Source: Theocolax elegans (Eukaryota > Arthropoda > Insecta > Hymenoptera > Cerocephalidae). Taken from it: a DNA stretch of 64,000 nt. The DNA lies in NCBI GenBank assembly GCA_026168455.1, contig CM047425.1, forward strand, positions 3,570,001-3,634,000, read 5' to 3'. Below are positions 57,651 through 64,000 of the stretch, in pieces (positions within the stretch are counted from its first letter, which is position 1; each line of letters begins with the position of its first letter). Under the pieces are notes generated by a model. It did no database searches. It was not told the origin of the DNA and saw nothing but the letters and a program-made list of their open reading frames with translations. The translations under genes were made by a program, and so were the position numbers.

Positions 57651-58165
57651 TTAATGAGTTGAAAATTCGTGGATATCGAATATTCGCGAAATCAACGTTG
57701 AATTGGTAGTTTGGTTACGTCAGAGCACGGTGTTTATTTATGCGTTACAATCGATGGGTATTAAATATAATTAGTAAATACTGCCGCGAAGCTTATAGTG
57801 AAATATATAATTTTTCACGAAAATTATTGATACATTTTCGTACATGTATTGATGCATATCTATACATTTTATACGGTTTAGTATATATTGCACAATTTTC
57901 GTAACGGTATATGTTATATATATAAACTGCGTTTATGGACGTGAAAACGGAGGATATTTAACGCACGATAAAATAAATTAATTGTCACGGTGAATTAATA
58001 ATAAAATACACGACAGAGTGAGCGAGGGTAAAAGAATAACTATAAAAATATGAGACCAAAAGCAAGTAAGAAACGTGTCGTTGTAACCTGTAAAATAGAT
58101 AATTACAATCTCAAAACGTTGAAATAGTCAAATTTGTATTTTAGTAAAATTTCCGCAAAATCCGA
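57651..58165. other. AT-rich DNA, no gene seen
   Basis: AT-rich background, nothing recognisable. Confidence 0.5.
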
Positions 58166-58169
58166 GGTA

Positions 58170-58355
58170 CACTATTGTAGATAAAAGTTGTAGTAAAGAA
58201 AATGACAATTCATTTTTACTAGGATTTTTCTAATATTTACCATAATTTCCGTAAATTTGTCTATACATTATAGTAATTTATTGCAGTTTTACAGTCTGTC
58301 ATTTCGTTACTAGACAATATCGTCAATTTTACCTGTATTTTTTTTCTCTGACGTG
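58170..58355. mobile_element. MITE, CACTGAG family
   Basis: The left end follows TA (58168-58169), CACTATTGTAGATAAAAGTT. The right end, in reverse complement, gives CAGAGAAAAAAAATACAG, then GACGATATTGTCTAGTAACG and GACAGACTGTAAAA. These are the same signature blocks, in the same order, as 10998-11140. No coding capacity. Confidence 0.7.
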
Positions 58356-58479
58356 AAGAACTCGGTACACGAACCAGGAAAAATTGTACACAATTTAAAC
58401 ATATATACATACAATTATCAAAACTTATATAAACCGGATAACAAAAATTTTCCACCAAGCTCGCGTGTAACGCAATAAT

Positions 58480-59040
58480 TTTTTAAACACGCGTTATCAA
58501 AAGTATCAATTTTATTTTTCTCGTCTATTTATCCATCTCTTTCGAATGCGCGCGGTTGATTTCGAGAGGTGGATTACTCTCGCAAAGTGAGAGAGAGAGA
58601 GAAGCTGTCTGAGGGACGCGCCAGACCAACCGAGAGTTAGGGTAAAACAATCACGCAGGGCTCATGCATGTTAATGCGTTGTTAGTGGGATGAGGAGGAG
58701 GAGGAGGTGGAGGAGGCGGTAGTGAAAGAGGGAGATGGCCCAGAGCTCGACTAGAATTGAATGCCCAATATCCAGGCGATCCGCACCCTCCTATACCATG
58801 GATTTCGGCGTCGACGCTCTCTCTCAGAAAGCAATATCGCAATAATTGCGCGTCGAGCAACTCGCGTAAGCGTTGATTTCCAGACTGATCTATATGTACG
58901 TATGCGCTTCCATCCACAGAGACACCAGTCGACAGATATATTCAAGGGACAGGAGAGGTTGGAATATTTTTACGATGATGAAAGTACTCCTGATGCTTTG
59001 ATGATTTCTTCTCGCATCATTGCAATCAATTCGGTTAGTA
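58480..59040. other. GC-richer island
   Basis: GA tract at about 58588-58601 and a GGAGGA repeat at about 58692-58718. Repeat-free CpG-containing sequence follows at 58745-58960. Three short overlapping frames are unsupported. Confidence 0.45.
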
Positions 59041-60015
59041 TCAAATTAATTCCTTTCCACACTGAATTTATAACCTTATTTAGTAATCGTTTGATTTTGT
59101 TTTTTATTAATTAACTTTTATAAATTTTATAATAAATTTTATGATAAGTTTAATTATAAATATTATTTAAGATAATTTTTTTTATAAATTTTATAATACA
59201 TTTTTAATAATAATGGTTGATCTTTTTTATATTATTGGGATATATTAGCTAATAAGTTTAATGATGATTAATCTTTTATTTCATATTTCTATATGTACTT
59301 CAGTATTATTTAAAGTTTTCTTTAAACTTTATAGTGATTACTTACAATTTTTATACTCATATTAATTGTATATTCATTTTATAATATCTGTTTTAATTGT
59401 TGTGTTTCCTTAATTAGTTAATAAAATTTGTTTGCCTATAGCCTCAATAGGATTGACGAACTATGCCTGTTTGTGTTTTCTTTAACTTAATAAAGAAAAA
59501 CCTACCTGACCTTCATGAAATTAAAAAAAAACAATTTTATGTGTTGAATTACAACTATTAAATAATTTTTATAAATATATTTATATTTATGATTTCTTAC
59601 GTTAAATCCATCACCGTATCAATTATATATTTAACTTATAATATTTTACGTAGACACATGCGCTCTAAACGCGAGCTAATCGTAAAACGTTTATTATTTT
59701 AACTTCGCAACACATTATTAAAAAATAATTTTTATAAAAAAAAATAAAGAACATGGTATGATTGAAAAAAAGTTAAAAATCTTGCATTATAATTATGTTA
59801 ACTACAGTACCCATCTAATATTCTAAATGAGTAGTAGTTATATTTTTACCCTAAGGTGAAATAACTGTATTTTGGTTGTGGAAAAATAAAAAATAAACGA
59901 CTCGAAAACTTTCTTTCCGGTCTACTAAATTTTTACTGCAAATTTAAATTTTTTAAATTTATATTTATATATATACGATTGCGAAGAAAAATGTTAATAA
60001 TTATCCAAGTAAGTA
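59041..60015. other. AT-rich DNA with a 3'-end-like segment
   Basis: AT-rich, with imperfect TTTTATAAATTTTATAATA repetition at about 59110-59205. Near 59440-59510 a less AT-biased stretch (TAGCCTCAATAGGATTGACG) leads to AATAAA and an A-run, which could be the 3' end of an old retroelement or transcript. No partner copy is visible. Confidence 0.4.
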
Positions 60016-60017
60016 AT

Positions 60018-60161
60018 TCGTAGAAAATATTGAGTAAAATTTACTAAAAAATTTATTATTTTTACTAAAGTATTCATTTAATAATTTGTAATGAGTTATA
60101 GTAATTTTCTTAGTCTGTGACATTTTCATTACTAAAAACCATTACACTTTCTTGGTCTACG
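60018..60161. mobile_element. Diverged MITE relic, CACTGAG/CACGGAG superfamily
   Basis: The left CGTAGAAAATATTGAGTAAA then TTTACTAAAAA pairs loosely with a right end reading in inverse CGTAGACCAAGAAAGTG. The interior in inverse has CACAGACTAAGAAAATTAC, like the CAGACTG signature. Old and poorly bounded. Confidence 0.45.
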
Positions 60162-60482
60162 CATTTCAATCACTGGCGTATTTTCTTCACAAAGTAAATA
60201 TAAATAGATGAAATAAATTAACCAATATTTTTTTAAACTTAATTTTTTAATACGTTATAATATTGTTATTTATATTCATGTAAAAACCAGGAAACGAATA
60301 CTTATCTCTCTTATAGTATATCTAACTAAACCTAAACATCGTTAATTCTAAATAATTATAACTAATTTGATTGTTCGTCGACATGTACATATGATGTAAA
60401 TTATTTGGTCTTTCCGAACCATACAACTTGATTTTAAATTAACTTTGATCAAAATATTCTTTCCAATAATCCGCTGATACAC

Positions 60483-61046
60483 CCTGGTGGAATCAACAAA
60501 AATTTTGTAGCCATTTACTGAGTAGCGTTCTCATGTCAATCTATAAACTAACTAGGACGCTTGGTCAGGTCGTGTACAAGAATGAAACGCTTTTTCGAAC
60601 CTTTTTTGCCCATTTCATAGTTTTCATTCCAATTTATAAACCTTTTCTGACCATCAAAAATGCTTTTGGAATTTTAAGTAGACTAAGAAAAATTGGCCAT
60701 TTTAGCTAGGATTAATAGCTATGAACAAGCTCCTAAAAATGATTTGGCTCAATTTGAGAGAAAAATGATAAACGTTAAAATATCTTTAAAAGTACTATTT
60801 ATATAGCGTAAATAAGCGTATGTATCTATTACAAATGGTAAAACCGATCAAATTTCACAACACGCTTTAAGTTTTGTTTACAGGATTACCCAAAAAGTTG
60901 TTTCATATTTGATGAAGGTTATGTCCATCTAAGAAATGGTCAAGAAAGGTGTGAAAAAGCGTTTCATTTTGAGATAGAACCTGACCAGTTTCACTGGCCA
61001 TTTCTTAATTTCAAGCCCATTTTTCGTATTTAAAATTCTACTAGGG
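60483..61046 (+). mobile_element. 565-bp MITE, copy 1 of a head-to-head pair
   Basis: Ends CCCTGGTGGAAT at the left and, in inverse, CCCTAGTAGAAT at the right give short imperfect terminal inverted repeats. Subterminal blocks are also inverted: GGTCAGGT..AATGAAACGCTTTTTC near 60572 versus GAAAAAGCGTTTCATTTTGA near 60961. About 97% identical to 61586-62151. No coding capacity. The flanks share at most two bases (CA), so the target duplication and superfamily are unresolved. Confidence 0.85.
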
Positions 61047-61585
61047 CATATATTTTAAAAAATATATATTCTATGCATAATAAAATTAAGGCATCCGTCG
61101 AATAAAAGCTAATAACTTTGATAGATATGCGATATAGTTATATGTATATATATATGTTCGATGAAAATTGACCGTTAGGTGGTAAGAATATGTCGTATAT
61201 CCATTAAAACCGTCGTCGATTCCCTTTTTGCGAGAGTGAGAGAGAGGAAGGGTGATATATCCCGACCTCGAAAGTTCCATTCTAAGTGCAAACAGACCGA
61301 TTCGGTGAGGGTTCTGGGTTCGCCTCTAACCAGTGTCCGAACCCGCGAAACTAGTTCGCATTAGTTATACGTCGAGGTTAAAGAGACCTCCGCGGTATTA
61401 TACGGAGGGTAGGGAGACGCGAATCTCGGTATGTCGGTTGGTTCGTTCATGGACCAACCCCAGTCATATACTTATACTGGATTATTCGCTTTTGTTATAA
61501 CCACTCGAAGATATTTACCTATTTTATCTCTCGGTTCTATCGAACATTTATTATTACGATATCGAATTATTATCAATTAAAGGTT
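61047..61585. other. 539-bp spacer between the inverted MITE copies
   Basis: AT-rich edges with TA runs surround a GC-richer core (61180-61480) containing GAGAGAG and a TACGGAGGGTAGGGAG purine stretch. No gene recognised. It would be the loop if the flanking copies paired. Confidence 0.5.
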
Positions 61586-62151
61586 CCCTAGTAGAATTTT
61601 AAATATGAAAAATGGGCTTAAAACTAAGAAATGGCCAGTGAAACTGGTCAGGTTCTATCTCAAAATGAAACGCTTTTTCACACCTTTCTTGACCATTTCT
61701 TAGATGGACATAACCTTCATCAAATATGAAACAACTTTTCGGGTAATCCTGTAAACAAAACTTAAAGCGTGTTGTGAAATTTGATCGGTTTTACCATTTG
61801 TAATAGATACAGACGATTGTTTACGCTATATAAATAGTACATTTAAAGATATTTCGACGTTTATCATTTTTGTCTCAAATTGAGCCAAATCATTTTTCGG
61901 AGCTTGTTCATAGCTATTAATCCTAGCTAAAATGGCCAATTTTTCTTAGTCTACTTAAAATTCCAAAAGCATTTTTGATGGTCAGAAAAGGTTTATAAAT
62001 TGGAATGAAAACTATGAAATGGGCAGGAAAGGTTCGAAAAAGCGTTTCATTCTTGTACACGACCTGACCAAGCGTCCTAGTTAGTTTATAGATTGACATG
62101 AGAACGCTACTCAGTAAATGGCTACAAAATTTTTGTTGATTCCACCAGGGT
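61586..62151 (-). mobile_element. 565-bp MITE, copy 2 of a head-to-head pair
   Basis: Reverse complement of copy 1 with about 14 substitutions spotted by eye over ~565 bp. Outer end CCACCAGGGT (62142-62151), inner end CCCTAGTAGAAT (61586-61597). The flanks share TT at most. The near identity suggests either two recent insertions of one family or an inverted duplication. Confidence 0.85.
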
Positions 62152-62980
62152 TATGTAAAAGTTTTATGCAAATGTTTGTTATATATACACTTTTTTTAAA
62201 AATATTTTTACTATTAATTTTGTGGATTATTTATATATAGCAATGAATTAGTTATTTTTTAAAACATATAGTATAGGTAAGAGTTCATTGTCAGTTGTAC
62301 AGTAATTGTTTCTTTTTTATCGTCGATTAATTAGCGAAACCAAAGTCTTTGTGATCACGTAATTTGCATTCAATTTCATTTACGATGTGTTCTTTTTTAT
62401 TATATTATATATCAAATTTTCTTTTTCTTAAGTAATATAGCAATAAGTTTTATAAAAAGGCAAAATGTAATTTTAATTAATTATCGTAAATGGTGTAGCG
62501 ATTGATTGGTTATTTTTAAAAAAATGAAAATATTATGTAAAAAATAAAAATGGTTAGTCTTATCATAAGATTATAAGGACCGAAAATTTTGAAACACAAC
62601 TGAGTTATTTCATGTCGAATAATCAGAATTTTATTCTTGTATCGAAGTATCAAATATATATCACAATACGATATATGACATCATAATCTCCATTTTTCTC
62701 TCGAGAGAAATTTTCACTGAACAAAATGCGAATAGTGAACGTGACGACGACACGCATAACTCTCATCCGATTGAAAAATTACTTGATTCGAGTAAAAAAT
62801 CCGTGATGTTTCACTCGGCAAAATATAGTTATTTAATTTCATCAGTATATTTCAAATGATTTTTCACTCTGTAAAGATATCGACTATCAATTTCCGTTTG
62901 TTAATTTATCAAATATACGTATATATCCACATATATATATAAACCAAACTAGAAACAATGATCACCCATCTCGTAATCCC
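62152..62980. other. AT-rich DNA, no gene seen
   Basis: AT-rich background, nothing recognisable. Confidence 0.5.
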
Positions 62981-63620
62981 AGAAATTCGCATAAAATAAA
63001 ATAATCTGCATATCACCGCGTAAAATCGACGAACGCATAAATTGTCAATCGCTTATCAACAACTCGATCAACTACTTTATTACAAAACAAAAGAAAATCA
63101 ACTATAATATCTTACTCAGATTCCTACGTAGAAAATTAATATCCAAAGCCCATGATCGAAAAAAAAAACGGAATGAAAAAAAGGTACATAACCGAGGTTT
63201 ATTACAAGCTATAGATATATATATGTGTACAAGGAGAGCGCAGTGCAACAACCAACTGGTTAGAAGTAGGGATTGCAGTAATGCTTCGAGTCGGCTGGCT
63301 GAAATCAGATAAGACGCCATGTTTGCAGCACTTTGGTGTCATCCCGGGCGGCCAATCAGAATCAAGCCGTGGCGGAGCGAGGAGCAACAGAGAGAGAGAG
63401 AGAGAGGATCGAACGATGAGTTTCAAACTCGAGCGCGGATGCTGATCCGCTGTAATTAGCGTCAGCGATCAGTGGGCCGAACCTAACTAGAGAAGGGAAC
63501 GAACGGACGTTGCTTATCTCGGCCCCTTTCGGAAGGAAACGCGGGAAACAAACCTATTTGCCTCGACGATCGCGATTATCGCTCCTCTAGGCTCATCGAT
63601 ATCTAATTGACACTCGATTT
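62981..63620. other. GC-richer island with GA tract
   Basis: (GA)n at about 63391-63407. On both sides (63240-63380 and 63420-63600) is repeat-free balanced sequence, a candidate for regulatory or exonic DNA, but no frame with a recognised domain. Confidence 0.45.
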
Positions 63621-64000
63621 AATTAAATATTTTTTCATAGCGTGTAATATATATATACGATTGCATTGTTATACCAAGAGTAAACTCTGCGATTTATCCA
63701 ACTATTTTTGTTCTCTCAAAGAATTAACAATTGTATATATAATGAAATAGTTTCAGTAAAATATATATATAGATTGTAAATAATTAATTTTTAGTACTAT
63801 TTTTTAATTGAATAATATATATGATCAACATATATCTTATACGTGTTGATTTACAAGAATATTTAATAGAATCCTGTAAGTGTATTTAGCCAGTGCTAAT
63901 ATTTAATGTTTAACGATCCAAAAAGAAAGATAAATGTAATCCGAATTAATGATCAATATTACATTTACACAAAAATATGTAAACTCACGTTATATATACT
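63621..64000. other. AT-rich DNA, no gene seen
   Basis: AT-rich to the window end, nothing recognisable. Confidence 0.5.

Noticed and set aside
60483..62151. Single composite transposon with the 539-bp spacer as cargo
   Set aside because: The outer flanks show no target duplication, and each arm has its own terminal inverted ends, so two separate MITE copies fit better.
1..64000. CRISPR arrays, bacterial operons, or viral genes
   Set aside because: No spaced direct repeats, no ribosome-binding-site-led gene clusters and no virus-like proteins are present; the only coding element is a LINE.

Overview
The window looks like gene-poor nuclear DNA from an arthropod, most likely an insect and possibly a hymenopteran. 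The reasons are a very AT-rich background, many (TA)n and (GA)n/(CT)n microsatellites, CpG-containing GC-richer patches, an I-superclade non-LTR retrotransposon with an arthropod-type Inr+DPE promoter, and many short TA-flanked elements with CACTGAG/CACGGAG ends. The assignment below insect level is a guess. I found no convincing host protein-coding gene, rRNA or functional tRNA. Apart from the two retrotransposon frames, every long open frame I examined lies over simple repeats or low-complexity DNA, has several overlapping frames on both strands, and shows no recognisable domain. The window is probably intergenic or part of a very large intron. Layout: AT-rich stretches of about 0.5-2 kb alternate throughout with GC-richer islands of about 0.4-1 kb. 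The islands often carry GA/CT or TA microsatellites (for example 1480-2640, 12120-13030, 14090-15060, 32040-33060, 47460-49240, 54160-54900, 62980-63620). The centrepiece is a full-length LINE on the minus strand (about 22897-28232). It has a 12-bp target-site duplication, an internal promoter, two intact ORFs and a poly(A) tail, and it is inserted inside an older TA-flanked MITE (22831-28398). A tRNA-derived SINE occurs twice: a full copy at 33604-33807 and a 5'-truncated, inverted copy at 18334-18490. The SINE tail resembles the 3' hairpin end of the LINE, which suggests the LINE machinery mobilises the SINE. Other repeats are at least eight Tc1/mariner-like MITE copies, two ~565-bp MITEs lying head-to-head about 0.54 kb apart (60483-62151), a 464-bp near-complete palindrome (45210-45673), a 544-bp tandem duplication (47630-48690), a diverged dispersed repeat pair (617-895 and 9421-9694) and several minisatellites. 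How the parts work together: the LINE encodes an RNA-binding ORF1 protein and an endonuclease/reverse transcriptase whose RNase H region has lost most catalytic residues. The SINE probably borrows that reverse transcriptase through its tail. The MITEs carry no coding capacity and would have depended on transposases encoded elsewhere. All alignments were made by eye, so identities and boundaries are approximate.
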